NCBI GenBank assembly: GCA_938015805.1
Contig: CALLXF010000098.1
Coordinates: 1 to 56,577, forward strand
From: an uncultured Saprospiraceae bacterium
GTDB taxonomy: Bacteria > Bacteroidota > Bacteroidia > Chitinophagales > Saprospiraceae
Length of the DNA stretch: 56,577 nt
Direction of reading: 5' to 3'
Part shown: positions 17,798 to 27,855 of the stretch, piece by piece
How the letters are laid out: each line of letters opens with the position of its first letter
Numbering within the stretch: position 1 is the first letter of the stretch
Notes under the pieces: generated by a model
The model's input: the letters and a program-made list of their open reading frames with translations, nothing else
What the model was told of the DNA's origin: nothing
Databases searched by the model: none
Program-made: the position numbers and the translations under genes

Positions 17798-19061
17798 TCT
17801 GATAGTCTTTTATTTTTCTATATAATGTACGTTCTGATATTCCGAGTTCTTCTGCTGCATCTTTTCTTTTACCTCTATATTTTTTCAATGCTTTTTTTAT
17901 ATACTCTTTTTCCATGTCTTCGAGAGAGAGACTTTCTACAACTTCCTCTGCACTATGGAAATTTTGCGACTCTTCGTTTCCACGTAAAATAATCGGCTTT
18001 TCTGAGTGATCGGGAAGAAAATCATGTTGAAATGTTTTCTCTTGATCTTCCATTCCATTTCCTCTAACAAACGAATTAGGAACGGAGGTTATTTTTTTCA
18101 TTTTACCAATATCTGGAACATTTAGATCATTAGAGTTTATCAGTTCGTATACCAGAGACTTTACATCGTTTAAGTCATTTTTCATTTCAAATAAAAACTT
18201 ATACAATATTTCTCGTTCTTCAAATGATGTACCTGATGAACTCGCATCAGATCTCATCGGTAAGTTAGTACTAAAAATATCAGGAACAATATCCATGAGA
18301 TTTGATAAGGAGATCTCTTTTTCTTCGGAGAGTACAGAGAGTTGTTCTACTACATTACGTAATTGTCTAACATTACCAGGCCAAGTATATTTTTCAAAAG
18401 CGGCTCTTGCATCTGTTTCTAGTTTTATAGGACTAGTCCGATATTTTTCTGCAAAATCTACAGCAAATTTTCGCATAAGCATATAAATATCCTCTCTACG
18501 CTCTTTTAAAGAAGGTACTTTTATAGGCACTGTGTTTAGCCTGTAATATAAGTCCTCTCTAAATTTTCCTTGGGCAATTTTTTCTTTAAGATCCACATTT
18601 GTAGCAGCGATAATTCTTACATCAGTTTTTATCACTTTAGAAGAACCTACTTTTATAAAATCTCCAGATTCTAATATTCTAAGTAAATATGCTTGCGTAT
18701 CGAGGGGCATTTCTCCGATCTCATCAAGAAAGATAGTTCCTCCATTTACGGTCTCAAAATATCCTTTACGATCACTAGAAGCACCTGTAAAAGCTCCTTT
18801 TTCATGACCAAACAATTCCGAATTGATAGTTCCTTTAGGAATAGCTCCTGTATTTATGGCTATAAACTTATTATGCTTCCTAGGGCTGAGATCGTGGATG
18901 ATTCGTGAAAAAACTTCTTTACCCACACCACTTTCTCCTTGTATTAGGACTGAAAGTTCTGTAGAGGAAACACGCTGAGCAGTACTGAGTGCTCGATCTA
19001 GTAGGGGAGATGACCCTATGATCCCAAACCGTTGCTTTATGCCTTGAAGTGTAGCTGCCAT
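17787..19061 (-). CDS. Sigma54-interacting transcriptional activator (AAA+, Fis HTH)
   Basis: A 424-residue bacterial enhancer-binding protein. The AAA+ domain spans about residues 13-255 with Walker A GESGVGKE (42-49), the sigma54-contacting GAFTGA loop (89-94), Walker B IFLDEIGEM and the PGNVRQLRN segment. A low-complexity linker follows, then a Fis-type HTH (about 385-424). There is no N-terminal receiver or PAS domain, so control must come from elsewhere or be constitutive. It is in the lptE-secG operon, as commonly seen in Bacteroidota, which hints at envelope-related regulation. Confidence 0.93.
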   Translation of the reverse strand: MAATLQGIKQRFGIIGSSPLLDRALSTAQRVSSTELSVLIQGESGVGKEVFSRIIHDLSPRKHNKFIAINTGAIPKGTINSELFGHEKGAFTGASSDRKGYFETVNGGTIFLDEIGEMPLDTQAYLLRILESGDFIKVGSSKVIKTDVRIIAATNVDLKEKIAQGKFREDLYYRLNTVPIKVPSLKERREDIYMLMRKFAVDFAEKYRTSPIKLETDARAAFEKYTWPGNVRQLRNVVEQLSVLSEEKEISLSNLMDIVPDIFSTNLPMRSDASSSGTSFEEREILYKFLFEMKNDLNDVKSLVYELINSNDLNVPDIGKMKKITSVPNSFVRGNGMEDQEKTFQHDFLPDHSEKPIILRGNEESQNFHSAEEVVESLSLEDMEKEYIKKALKKYRGKRKDAAEELGISERTLYRKIKDYQIEE

Positions 19062-19097
19062 ATATTTTAAACTTAGTGGTGTTGTTTAATAGTAAAT

Positions 19098-20525
19098 CTA
19101 AACGGCCACTCCTCTGAGAGTTGCTCTAGTAGCGTCTGTCACTTTAACATCTAAATAATCACCAGGTTTTACCCCAGCTACTTTTGGGAAAATGATGACT
19201 TTGTTTTGACTATTTCTTCCTTTAAATTCCTCCGCGGATCTTTTGGAGTCGCCTTCTACTAACACCTCAAAAGTTTGTCCTACGTCCTTTAGATTATGTT
19301 CAAGGGAGAGATTCATCTGAAGTTCTACGATTTCTGCAAGTCTTCTCTTTTTAATATCTAGAGGAATGTCATCCTCATATTTTTTTGCTGCTAGCGTCCC
19401 AGGTCTCTCTGAGTAGAAAAACATAAATGACATCGTATATTTTGCATAGGAAATCAGACTTAATGATTCATTATGTTCGTCTTCCGTCTCCGTGCAGAAT
19501 CCGCTAATAAAATCGCTAGAGATAGCACAGTCAGGGATGATTTCATAGATGCGATCGATCTTTTGTAGATACCATTCACGATCATAAGTACGGTTCATTA
19601 GTTTAAGGACACGACTGTTACCTGATTGTGCAGGTAAGTGGATATAGTTACATATATTTTTATAATCTTTAATTTTGTACAGCACATCATCTGTGATATC
19701 CTTAGGATGAGAGGTAGAAAATCTCACCCTTAAATCTGGATGTACTAAGGCTACCATTTCTAAAAGATCAGCAAAAGATACGATCTCTTTAGTTTCAGGA
19801 TTTTCCCATTTAAATGAATCTACATTTTGTCCGAGTAAGGTAACTTCTTTATATCCTTTCTGGAACAGGTCAGTGGCTTCCGATACTATCGTAAATGGAT
19901 CTCTACTTCTCTCTCTTCCTCTGGTAAATGGAACTACACAAAACGAGCACATATTATCACATCCTCTCATGATAGAGATAAATGCTGATATGCCATTACT
20001 TTGCAATCTCAGTGGTGCTATATCCGCATAGGTTTCTTCTCTAGAGAGTAGGACATTTATACTTCTGTTCCCTTCGTCTGCGGAGGAGATTAGATTAGGT
20101 AAGTCTCTGTAAGCGTCAGGACCGACTACGATATCTACTAGCTTTTCTTCTTCTAAAAATTTAGCTTTTAATCGTTCTGCCATACAACCGAGGACACCTA
20201 TGATGGTGGATGGTTTACTTCTTTTTACTTTATTAAACTCTGTGAGTCGACGTCGTACTGTATCTTCTGCTTTTTCTCGTATAGAACAAGTATTGATTAA
20301 AATAAGATCAGACTCTTCCATATTTCTAGTGGAGGAGTAACCGGCTTTCGCCAATATGGAAGCTACGATCTCAGAATCACTAAAATTCATCTGACAGCCA
20401 TAACTTTCTATGTAGAATGACTTCTTATTAGTCGAAGGATTATCATCTAACATTAGGGCTGTGCCTTGTTTAGACTCATCCATTTCTTTACTATGTCCCG
20501 GAATAGTAGGGTTATTATCGTACAT
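19098..20525 (-). CDS. miaB: tRNA-2-methylthio-N6-dimethylallyladenosine synthase (MiaB)
   Basis: A 475-residue radical-SAM methylthiotransferase. The N-terminal UPF0004 domain carries the three auxiliary-cluster cysteines C44 (SYGCQMN), C80 ([10 protein letters not shown]) and C114. The radical-SAM cluster is CxxxCxxC at C189, C193 and C196 ([10 protein letters not shown]), and a TRAM domain ends the protein. MiaB converts i6A37 to ms2i6A37 in tRNAs that read UNN codons. An ATG 19 bases after the inferred transcription start supports 20525. It heads the operon running through the activator, lptE and secG. Confidence 0.97.
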   Translation of the reverse strand: MYDNNPTIPGHSKEMDESKQGTALMLDDNPSTNKKSFYIESYGCQMNFSDSEIVASILAKAGYSSTRNMEESDLILINTCSIREKAEDTVRRRLTEFNKVKRSKPSTIIGVLGCMAERLKAKFLEEEKLVDIVVGPDAYRDLPNLISSADEGNRSINVLLSREETYADIAPLRLQSNGISAFISIMRGCDNMCSFCVVPFTRGRERSRDPFTIVSEATDLFQKGYKEVTLLGQNVDSFKWENPETKEIVSFADLLEMVALVHPDLRVRFSTSHPKDITDDVLYKIKDYKNICNYIHLPAQSGNSRVLKLMNRTYDREWYLQKIDRIYEIIPDCAISSDFISGFCTETEDEHNESLSLISYAKYTMSFMFFYSERPGTLAAKKYEDDIPLDIKKRRLAEIVELQMNLSLEHNLKDVGQTFEVLVEGDSKRSAEEFKGRNSQNKVIIFPKVAGVKPGDYLDVKVTDATRATLRGVAV

Positions 20526-20547
20526 CAGATCACCTCATTTTAGCCTA

Positions 20548-20555
20548 CAAAGATA
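20548..20555 (-). promoter_or_regulatory. -7 box TATCTTTG upstream of miaB
   Basis: Exact TAnnTTTG match on the minus strand, giving a start of transcription near 20544 and a 19-base leader. No clear -33 element. It probably drives the miaB to secG operon. Confidence 0.65.
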
Positions 20556-20606
20556 GTTTAAAATGTGTTTAAAAATGACATAATGTCAGTCTAATAACCG
20601 ATATTT

Positions 20607-22421
20607 TTAAATTTTGATAAATGACTTCACCTCTTTTTTCTGATCATTATCTATTTCTATATAATATACTCCCGAAGATAAATGAGCGATATCTAAACTA
20701 GTAAAGGATAAATTAGATTTACTGATTAGCACATTTTGTTGATTTCCTAGTACATCGGTTATGGTAACTCTTGATTCCGCATCTATATTTAGGAATAAGG
20801 TTTCGTTTGCGGGATTAGGAAATAGTTTTACACCTTCTTTACGATCATCCCTGCTTACACTAACGATATCAGAATAGGAATAATTACCATCATAATCGAT
20901 TTGTTTTATTCTGTAAAAAGTAGTGGTTGTATTAAACTGATCATCTTCAAAAGAGTAAGATTGTTTAACGCTGGAATTGATCGATCCATGGACTCTTCCA
21001 ATTTGGTCAAAATCAACAGCGTTGTAGGATTTCTCGATAATGAAGTATTCATTATTTATTTCATTACTGGTAGACCACTGGATTAGATTAAATCGAGCTT
21101 CGTCAGACACGCTTACAGTATTCCATGTTACTGGAACAGCTGCAGCAGGCTCATATAAATAATCTAAACATTCTACATCTAAAGAAGCAATATCATTACA
21201 GCAAGAGGGGTTCATATTTGCAGTTCCGTTAGAAGCAAGAATATGACCAAATCCTAAGGAATGTGTCATTTCATGGGTCAGCATAATTTTAAAATCATTT
21301 AGAGATAAACATTCTGCACCTTGGTTTACTACTATATATCCATTAGATGCTCTTAACCAGTCACCACCATCGTGATTATCTGAGAAACCTCCTCCACATC
21401 CAGCAAATAATCCACCGATGGCAAGCGTACCACTGCATCCTGACATTGCGGATATTTCATCACATGGATCGTTAAAAACTACAAGGAAATTATCACCACC
21501 ATTTAGACCATTGCAATAAGAAGAGAAATTTGAAGAACTGGCTACTCCCGCGGCCCCTCCAAATGCATCGGTACAAGTTGGAGTAAAATTACTTGACACT
21601 ATTCCTTCATCTGTTAAATTGATTCCTTCGTATTCAAAATCCATATCAGAAAGTGCATCACTAACTTCATTATCAGAATCCGTGTATTGCTGCTCTACAT
21701 CTATATGTACCTCTACTTCATCATCAGGAAATGCTTGCCATCGTACTCCGTCGTAAGTTACTCCGCATCCACTAGCTCCATCAAATAGAAATACACACTC
21801 ACTAGGAGGAGCTTTTAATTGAGGATGGAATTCTTCCAGAGCAATATCAGATTTCAGTTTGTTATCATTCCAGCTAAACTGATAATTACTAGATACGTAA
21901 GATTGCATGTAAGATTCTAGCTGAGTGGCTTCCATAACAAACTGTGGCTCATCATCACCCCATTTACAAACATCCATTGCATCCATAGTGGGTACATAAA
22001 ATGTGCCTCCAGCTTTAGATCTTTGTTCATATACATACATTCCCATAGTCATCGGTTGCCATTGGAGCGTATTATCATTATAGTTTAAAAACAACATGTA
22101 CGTTTTTCCTAATTCTAGTTGTATATCTCCGAGCACCTTATGGATTAGGTTAGTTGATTTTGAGCTCATGGCACTGAGATATAAAGATTCTCCAGGTTTG
22201 AGGATGTTTTTAAACCCTTTTTGAACTTCTAATGACCAACTGTAATTAATCATTTCATCACTCTCATAAAAGTGATCTTTGGTAACGGTGGCTATTACGA
22301 TTTCTGTGCTTTCCTCTGTAAGATGGCCTAAATCATCAAAAGGAATTATAATAGTAGCATTAGCGGTAAACGAAAATAATGTACACAGTAGTGCACACCA
22401 CAAAGCGGAAGACTTTATCAT
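20607..22421 (-). CDS. Secreted matrixin-like metalloprotease with T9SS sorting domain
   Basis: A 604-residue exported protein. It has a signal peptide (1-22) and an N-terminal cysteine-containing domain, then a metzincin catalytic region with the full zinc motif HEMTHSLGFGH (HExxHxxGxxH, 383-393), preceded by disulfide-rich loops typical of secreted proteases. The C-terminus is a T9SS type A sorting domain: LFPNPANETLFL near 534, then LSSGVYYIEI and a basic end VKSFIKI. It is predicted to be exported by T9SS and attached or released at the cell surface, where it would degrade proteins. A single gene, with no obvious partner. Confidence 0.9.
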   Translation of the reverse strand: MIKSSALWCALLCTLFSFTANATIIIPFDDLGHLTEESTEIVIATVTKDHFYESDEMINYSWSLEVQKGFKNILKPGESLYLSAMSSKSTNLIHKVLGDIQLELGKTYMLFLNYNDNTLQWQPMTMGMYVYEQRSKAGGTFYVPTMDAMDVCKWGDDEPQFVMEATQLESYMQSYVSSNYQFSWNDNKLKSDIALEEFHPQLKAPPSECVFLFDGASGCGVTYDGVRWQAFPDDEVEVHIDVEQQYTDSDNEVSDALSDMDFEYEGINLTDEGIVSSNFTPTCTDAFGGAAGVASSSNFSSYCNGLNGGDNFLVVFNDPCDEISAMSGCSGTLAIGGLFAGCGGGFSDNHDGGDWLRASNGYIVVNQGAECLSLNDFKIMLTHEMTHSLGFGHILASNGTANMNPSCCNDIASLDVECLDYLYEPAAAVPVTWNTVSVSDEARFNLIQWSTSNEINNEYFIIEKSYNAVDFDQIGRVHGSINSSVKQSYSFEDDQFNTTTTFYRIKQIDYDGNYSYSDIVSVSRDDRKEGVKLFPNPANETLFLNIDAESRVTITDVLGNQQNVLISKSNLSFTSLDIAHLSSGVYYIEIDNDQKKEVKSFIKI

Positions 22422-22866
22422 TATACTGGTATTTAAGTAAGTATTATAAAAAGTTGTAATACTTAATACAATCCAAAAACCGTACTAAATACTTCAATTG
22501 TTCTAAAAATGTTCAATAATCATGGGATGACTATGTTCTCTAAACTGTCCTAAGTTATAAAGAAATACAATAATAACTAATCTGGAATTTACTTTTTTAA
22601 GGGTTTACACCGAAAGTTTTTGATTACTCGGTTAAGTTTTACTAGTCAAATAAAATTTTCTCGGATTTCTTTTTAGGCTCGCTTTACGCGAATAGAAATT
22701 ATCGTTCAGAAAATAGAAAGTAATAAAAGTTGGTCCTTGAAAAATAGGAGACAGCTAACTGTAAAGCCTTAATAATCCGCAGAACAGAATCTGAAGATCG
22801 TAGTCTAAAAGTCTTAGCTTCTAAAGTCTAAATATCTCTTATGTAAATATCTAAAAGTTTAAAATT
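22422..22866. other. 445-base gene-free stretch
   Basis: Between the metalloprotease start and the thiolase stop. It is AT-rich with stops in all frames. Loose recurrences of AGTCTAAA/ATCTAAAAG occur in 22800-22860 but no defined repeat. The metalloprotease promoter must lie here, but no exact TAnnTTTG box was found. Confidence 0.5.
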
Positions 22867-24045
22867 CTATAATTTTTTAATAACTATTGCAGAAGCACCT
22901 CCACCACCATTACATAACGTGGCACATCCTATGTTTCCATTTTTGTTTTGCAGCGTATGGACTAATGTGGTAACGATTCTAGCACCAGAAGCCCCTAAAG
23001 GGTGACCTAGAGCTACTGCTCCTCCGTTTACATTTACCTTATCTTCAGAGATATTTAGTTCTTTATTAAAAGCAAGAGTAACTACAGAAAATGCCTCATT
23101 TACTTCAAAATAGTCTACATCTGATAATTCTAAATTTCCTCTTTTGAGAGCTAAGGGAGCTGCTTTAGTCGGAGCGGTAGTAAACCATTCTGGTTCGTGA
23201 GCAGCATCTGCAAAAGAAACAACCTCTGCTATTGGCTTTAAGCCGTATTTATTAACTGCTTCTTCGCTAGCCAGAATTAGGGCCGCAGCCCCATCGTTAA
23301 TCGTAGAAGCATTTGCTGCCGTTACTGTACCTTCTTTTGTAAATGCCGCTCGGAGGTTAGGGATTTTTTCAAATTTGACCTTGGTGTATTCCTCGTCCTT
23401 AGTAACCATTATAGGATCTCCTTTTCTTTGCGGTACGGCTACTGGGATTATTTCATTGGCGAAAGCCCCACTATCTGTTGCTTCTGCAGCACGATTGTAA
23501 GATTGTATGGCGTAACGATCTTGATCTTCGCGAGAAATATTAAATTTTTCTGCAGTCTTATCAGCACAGACACCCATCGGCATTTGACCATAAGCATCTC
23601 TAAGACCATCTTTTTCTAAACCATCTACTAATTCTCCGCCTCCATACTTATGTCCCCATCTAGCTTTAGGCATGTAATAAGGGATATTACTCATACTTTC
23701 CATTCCCCCTGTAACTACTATATCGGCATGACCTAGCATTATAGCCTGTGCTCCAAACATAACTGTCTTCATTCCACTAGAACATACTTTGTTGATGGTA
23801 GTACATGGAACATTATTAGGAATTCCAGCAGCTAAAGCAGCTTGTCTTGCCGGAGCTTGACCTAAGTTTGCCTGACATACATTTCCAAAAAACACCTCGT
23901 CTACCTGCTCTGCCTTTACTCCTGATTTTTCTAATGCTCCTTCTATGGCAGTTTTACCTAATTGTACAGCGGTCAAAGAAGACAATCTTCCACCAAAACT
24001 ACCCATCGGGGTTCTCACAGCTGAAACGATATATACTTTTTGCAT
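22867..24045 (-). CDS. Acetyl-CoA C-acetyltransferase (thiolase)
   Basis: A 392-residue thiolase from the ATG at 24045; an upstream ATG at 24066 lies inside the -7 box and is rejected. The N-terminus MQKVYIVSAVRTPMGSFGG is typical. Active-site residues are the nucleophilic cysteine in NKVCSSGMK, the histidine in GGAVALGHPLGASG, and the second cysteine in CNGGGGAS. It condenses two acetyl-CoA to acetoacetyl-CoA or runs the reverse thiolysis in beta-oxidation. It stands alone, with no hydratase or dehydrogenase gene beside it. Confidence 0.95.
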   Translation of the reverse strand: MQKVYIVSAVRTPMGSFGGRLSSLTAVQLGKTAIEGALEKSGVKAEQVDEVFFGNVCQANLGQAPARQAALAAGIPNNVPCTTINKVCSSGMKTVMFGAQAIMLGHADIVVTGGMESMSNIPYYMPKARWGHKYGGGELVDGLEKDGLRDAYGQMPMGVCADKTAEKFNISREDQDRYAIQSYNRAAEATDSGAFANEIIPVAVPQRKGDPIMVTKDEEYTKVKFEKIPNLRAAFTKEGTVTAANASTINDGAAALILASEEAVNKYGLKPIAEVVSFADAAHEPEWFTTAPTKAAPLALKRGNLELSDVDYFEVNEAFSVVTLAFNKELNISEDKVNVNGGAVALGHPLGASGARIVTTLVHTLQNKNGNIGCATLCNGGGGASAIVIKKL

Positions 24046-24063
24046 GATTTTTGATTTTAACAA

Positions 24064-24071
24064 CAAATGTA
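24064..24071 (-). promoter_or_regulatory. -7 box TACATTTG upstream of the thiolase gene
   Basis: Exact TAnnTTTG match on the minus strand. Inferred transcription start near 24060, 14 bases before the ATG at 24045. This rules out the longer reading frame start. Confidence 0.6.
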
Positions 24072-24204
24072 TTTAATATTTAGATCATTATGTATTTGAT
24101 ACATGTAGCTTATTTTAGGCATTAAGACTTATTTAAGAAACCCTTTCCGATATTTACACGTCCTTATTACGGCACCTTTATTTTAGATCATTTTAATTTA
24201 CGCT

Positions 24205-25296
24205 ATGAGATATCTCCTGTTATTACTTTTTTCCCTTATCAGTCTTACATCACAAAGTCAGTCGCTAGATGAAGAGATTGGATTTATTTACACTAAAGCT
24301 AAATATCTGATCGAGACAAATCGTACTGAAGATGCGGTAAAAGAACTAAATAAGATTATAAAAAAAGATGCATTTTATGAAGACGCTTTGCTACTAAGAG
24401 CAGAGGCTAAATACCAATTAGGAGCCTATGCTGGTGTAAAAAAAGATCTGATACAGTTTATAGATAAAAACGGGATTACAGCTCGGGTAGCTAGATTATA
24501 TGGATTGACGGATTTTCAAGGTGGTAACCCTGATGCCGCACTAAATAGTCTGACGCTAGCCCTAAATTCGATCAAAGAAGATAAAAAGTTATATGAAGTA
24601 AGAGCTCAGATTTTTGAGTCTGATAATCAGTTGTTAAAAGCATGTGAGGATTTTAAAGCTGCTGCTAAACTTGGGTCTAATATCGGAATGCGTAAAGCAA
24701 AGTCGTTATGTGGAGAGGATGTCGCTGAGGATAAAAAGGAAAAGAAAAAAACAACAAAAAAGGAAAATAATAATAGCAACCAAGATGAAAAATCCAAAGT
24801 CGTCGTAAAGGATAGAAATCTAGAATCATCAAAGGTAGAAGTTTCGGAAATAAAAGAGGAGAAGGAAGGAACAGAAGAGAAGGAAGTAGATCGTGGTGAG
24901 GAAGAGGAAAATGATACAAAAGAAGAAGATGATAATGCAGATGATGAAGAAATGGAGGAGGAAGTGGACGAAGACGAAGACATAAATGCTGTTAACGAGA
25001 TCGTGGTGGATGAAGACTTGACTTTAGTTATCAGTGGTGATGGCCTAGGAAGTCGAGAAATAGTAGATAAGCCTAATATTTTAATCCTATCAGATGATAC
25101 AGGGGACGTAGCTATAAATATCTGTGTATCAAGAGCCGGTAGAGTCACTGCCGCGGAATTTGATAATCTTAACTCCACAATAAAAAAGCAAAGTCTCGTT
25201 TCTCTTGCCTTAAGGAAGTCTAAGGACTTTTGGTTTGAGAAAAATGGGTCAAAAGAGCAGTGTGGAACTATAATCTTTAAAATTAAAGGAATATAA
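24205..25296 (+). CDS. TPR protein with acidic linker and TonB-like C-terminal domain
   Basis: A 363-residue exported protein. It has a signal peptide (1-18), a TPR-like helical repeat region (about 22-165), a long charged linker (170-265) that ends as almost pure Glu/Asp, and a C-terminal domain (about 290-361) with TonB-C-like features: DVAINICVSRAGRVTAAEF, a helix with LVSLALRKSKDFWF, and the closing GTIIFKIKG. TonB C-terminal domains contact outer-membrane receptor TonB boxes. Here there is no membrane anchor other than the signal, so it would be a soluble periplasmic protein. Function unproven. The next gene downstream is a SPOR-like protein on the same strand. Confidence 0.75.
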   Translation: MRYLLLLLFSLISLTSQSQSLDEEIGFIYTKAKYLIETNRTEDAVKELNKIIKKDAFYEDALLLRAEAKYQLGAYAGVKKDLIQFIDKNGITARVARLYGLTDFQGGNPDAALNSLTLALNSIKEDKKLYEVRAQIFESDNQLLKACEDFKAAAKLGSNIGMRKAKSLCGEDVAEDKKEKKKTTKKENNNSNQDEKSKVVVKDRNLESSKVEVSEIKEEKEGTEEKEVDRGEEEENDTKEEDDNADDEEMEEEVDEDEDINAVNEIVVDEDLTLVISGDGLGSREIVDKPNILILSDDTGDVAINICVSRAGRVTAAEFDNLNSTIKKQSLVSLALRKSKDFWFEKNGSKEQCGTIIFKIKGI

Positions 25297-25432
25297 TCCA
25301 ACATATTTATACTCTGACTTTTATGTTATAAGTTAACGCTGTACTTTTATTAATCATGTATACTGTTATACAAATCAGGTGTTTACATAATAGATAGGTT
25401 ACTTTGGAGCGTTTATTGCGTCCAATTCCTAA

Positions 25433-26779
25433 ATGCAGACTAAGTCGAGACTTCTTATGATATCAAAATTTTTATTACCCGTTTTTTGTAGCTTTTTTAT
25501 AACGCTTACGTGTTTTGCAAATCAGACTATCGATGGCGAACCACAACTCTCCAAAGATCCAGCTTTTGATAACCTAATAGGTTATGAATATAACTTGTGG
25601 GGTGTAAAAGCAGAGAACAGGGTAGGTTCTTCAGAATACGAATACACAGGTAGATTGTTCTTAGATAAACGTCAAGATTATAAGGCAACTCATGATGAAG
25701 ATGAGCACTTTTTTTTCTTCAAAAAGAAATTTGCCAATGAGGAGGTTTTTAAAATCCCTGGATCTAGTAAGTCTACAAAATTTATCAGCAAAGGAAAGAT
25801 TGATAAATATTATGTCGCCTTAAAATTTGGTCCTCAGTGGAAGCATCATCAGCTCAGAGATATTTTAAAAAATATTGATCAGAATGTAGGAGCAGATGTA
25901 GGATGTAAGGACTGTAATTACAAAAAAAATTATTACGATTTAGAAACAGACTGGTCCCTTACGGTATACTATCGTATCAAACCAATTTTTAAAGAGACAG
26001 AATCCTCAGACAGTCAGATGGCAAAAACACTCCTTCTCGCATTATCAGAAAAAGAAGGTTTTAGTGATGTAGCCGTAGTGGAACAAAAGACCAAAATAGG
26101 ACCACCAAAAAAAATCGATACAAAATTAAAAGAGGAGAAGAAGGTTATTTCTATGGCTGAACTTCCAGTTAATTATGTCGAGGAAAAACCGGAGATTATC
26201 TTTAAACCCATTCCTGAGATTATCGAACAAAACCTAAATAGTTATCATGTACTTTTTAGAGTATTAAATGATCCTCATCAGACCTTTGATGATCTGACCC
26301 ATCTAGGGCCATTATATAAAGAAACTTTTGATGATAAAGGTAGTACTCGTTATCTAATCGGTAATAGTACTTCTCTAGAAGAAGCTAAGGCTCTAGAGCA
26401 AAAAGTAAAAGCGGCAGGCTATAATTCTACTATTCTAGCAGCCTATAAAAATGGTCAACTAAAAGATTACATAGATAGCGACATCGCAACTACTAAGTAT
26501 CCTGAAAAAACCTATACAAATACTTATGCCCGACAGCAAGAGTCCACAATTAATACTGATAACTCGGAGGGCTATGGAAGATCTATACAGTTTACAGCTA
26601 TAGGCAACGGGAGTAAATCTTTTAGCCAGCTAGCCCATCTAGGTAAGGTCTATGCAGAAAAAGTAGAGGGTAAAAAATTGTATCGATATAAGCTTAAGGT
26701 TCATAATAATCTAAATGAAAGTGCAGTCGTAGATGAGGTTAAAGGATTAGGATTTACGGGGGCATTTATAGTCAAATAA
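25433..26779 (+). CDS. Exported protein with two SPOR-like domains
   Basis: A 448-residue protein with a signal peptide; either the ATG at 25433 or the one at 25457 (M9) could start it. The N-terminal half (about 40-190) is a conserved-looking domain with tyrosine-rich strands and a CKDC pair. The C-terminal half has two SPOR-like repeats (about 268-345 and 384-448) with the pattern of a strand, GxLYKE or GKVYAE, a helix of EEAKALEQKVKAAGY type, and a final strand. SPOR domains bind denuded peptidoglycan glycan strands. The first domain is not recognised. It follows the TPR/TonB-like gene by 136 bases. Confidence 0.7.
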   Translation: MQTKSRLLMISKFLLPVFCSFFITLTCFANQTIDGEPQLSKDPAFDNLIGYEYNLWGVKAENRVGSSEYEYTGRLFLDKRQDYKATHDEDEHFFFFKKKFANEEVFKIPGSSKSTKFISKGKIDKYYVALKFGPQWKHHQLRDILKNIDQNVGADVGCKDCNYKKNYYDLETDWSLTVYYRIKPIFKETESSDSQMAKTLLLALSEKEGFSDVAVVEQKTKIGPPKKIDTKLKEEKKVISMAELPVNYVEEKPEIIFKPIPEIIEQNLNSYHVLFRVLNDPHQTFDDLTHLGPLYKETFDDKGSTRYLIGNSTSLEEAKALEQKVKAAGYNSTILAAYKNGQLKDYIDSDIATTKYPEKTYTNTYARQQESTINTDNSEGYGRSIQFTAIGNGSKSFSQLAHLGKVYAEKVEGKKLYRYKLKVHNNLNESAVVDEVKGLGFTGAFIVK

Positions 26780-26943
26780 TTAATCTAAATTTTTATTGGA
26801 ATCCTGCTTTAAACACTATGATTAATATTAATTATTACGAAGGCACATAGGTAAGAACCATAAAAAACTCCTTAGAAAATAAGAACTATTTATTACACCA
26901 GATTTAATTATTGCCTTAAAAGACTTTTTACGTGTTAATAGTT

Positions 26944-27594
26944 CTAAAACCTTAAGTCTTCAATATGAACTTCAGGATGTTTACTAGCATCGAATGTAAA
27001 TGTGCCGGAATCATACTTTTTATCAAATTCTATATTGTTAACCTTCATAGTAAATCTCGATCCATCTTTTGCAAAAACTTTTACTCGTTTGAGCTGTAGC
27101 GAATTAGCATAAATGGTCATTCGCATTTTAAAATATTCAGAGTCTTTATCAATGGGGGTAAACTCTATTTGTTTTACCGATTTACCATTTTCTTTTTGCT
27201 CGTTCATCAACGCATATTCGTATTCACCTGATTCGTAAATTTTCATAATATCTCGGGGAGACATTAGTTCGCCGGATTCATCTCCATCGTAGTCAGAGAT
27301 TTGTACTTCTTTATTTTCTTTTAAGTGTATCCATACTGATGAACCATCGCAATATATAGATTGCTGATCTAGGTTTATTTGATATTTTTCTCCACTTTGT
27401 ATGATCGAACCGTTTTGCTTTTCCTCTGCTTGTTCAGGAATCTCTATGATCAGTTGGAAGTCAATAGAAGTAGACTGATGATTATCAAAATCAGACTTCA
27501 TCTGATCTAGTATTTTTTTAGCTGCAGGATCACTTTGGGTAAAAGCCGAAAAGCTGATTGCTACAAGGGCTAGAAGAAAGATCATCTTTTTCAT
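26944..27594 (-). CDS. LolA-like outer-membrane lipoprotein carrier protein
   Basis: A 216-residue periplasmic protein with signal peptide (1-20) and a LolA-like fold: AAKKILDQMKSDFDNHQSTSIDFQLII at the start of the mature part, SGEKYQINLDQQSIYCDGSSVWIH and the final strands NNIEFDKKYDSGTFTF. LolA ferries lipoproteins from the inner to the outer membrane. It lies downstream of ftsK on the same strand, a pairing common in Bacteroidota, but a terminator separates the two genes, so it may have its own promoter. Confidence 0.83.
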   Translation of the reverse strand: MKKMIFLLALVAISFSAFTQSDPAAKKILDQMKSDFDNHQSTSIDFQLIIEIPEQAEEKQNGSIIQSGEKYQINLDQQSIYCDGSSVWIHLKENKEVQISDYDGDESGELMSPRDIMKIYESGEYEYALMNEQKENGKSVKQIEFTPIDKDSEYFKMRMTIYANSLQLKRVKVFAKDGSRFTMKVNNIEFDKKYDSGTFTFDASKHPEVHIEDLRF

Positions 27595-27785
27595 ACACGA
27601 TTATTATGTTGATTACTAGTATAACTTTGGCTTAAAGCCAATGGTTTATAAAAAGCGATAAAAATAGGGAAGAGGTGGTTAATATAAAGTTAATATGATA
27701 ATAATAAAATGTATCTCCGATATCGGTAAGTAGATATTAGAATATTCCACGATTATAATAAAAGGAATAGAAAAAAGGGGAGCGT

Positions 27786-27827
27786 AAAAAAAAGTAGGAG
27801 CTGCAAACGGTAATATGCAACTCCTAC
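27786..27827 (-). terminator. Rho-independent terminator after ftsK
   Basis: 12-base stem GTAGGAGCTGCA/TGCAACTCCTAC (27794-27805 and 27816-27827) with one mismatch and a 10-base loop. The + strand run of eight A just before it provides the U tract for the minus-strand ftsK message. Confidence 0.9.
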
Positions 27828-27855
27828 GGATCTCACGGGTAAAATTCTTGTAGAT

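Noticed and set aside
24627-25304. A 225-codon open frame opposite the TPR/TonB-like gene
   Set aside because: It is the antisense of the Glu/Asp/Lys-rich linker and reads as poly-serine; the + strand gene has signal peptide, repeats and a folded domain.
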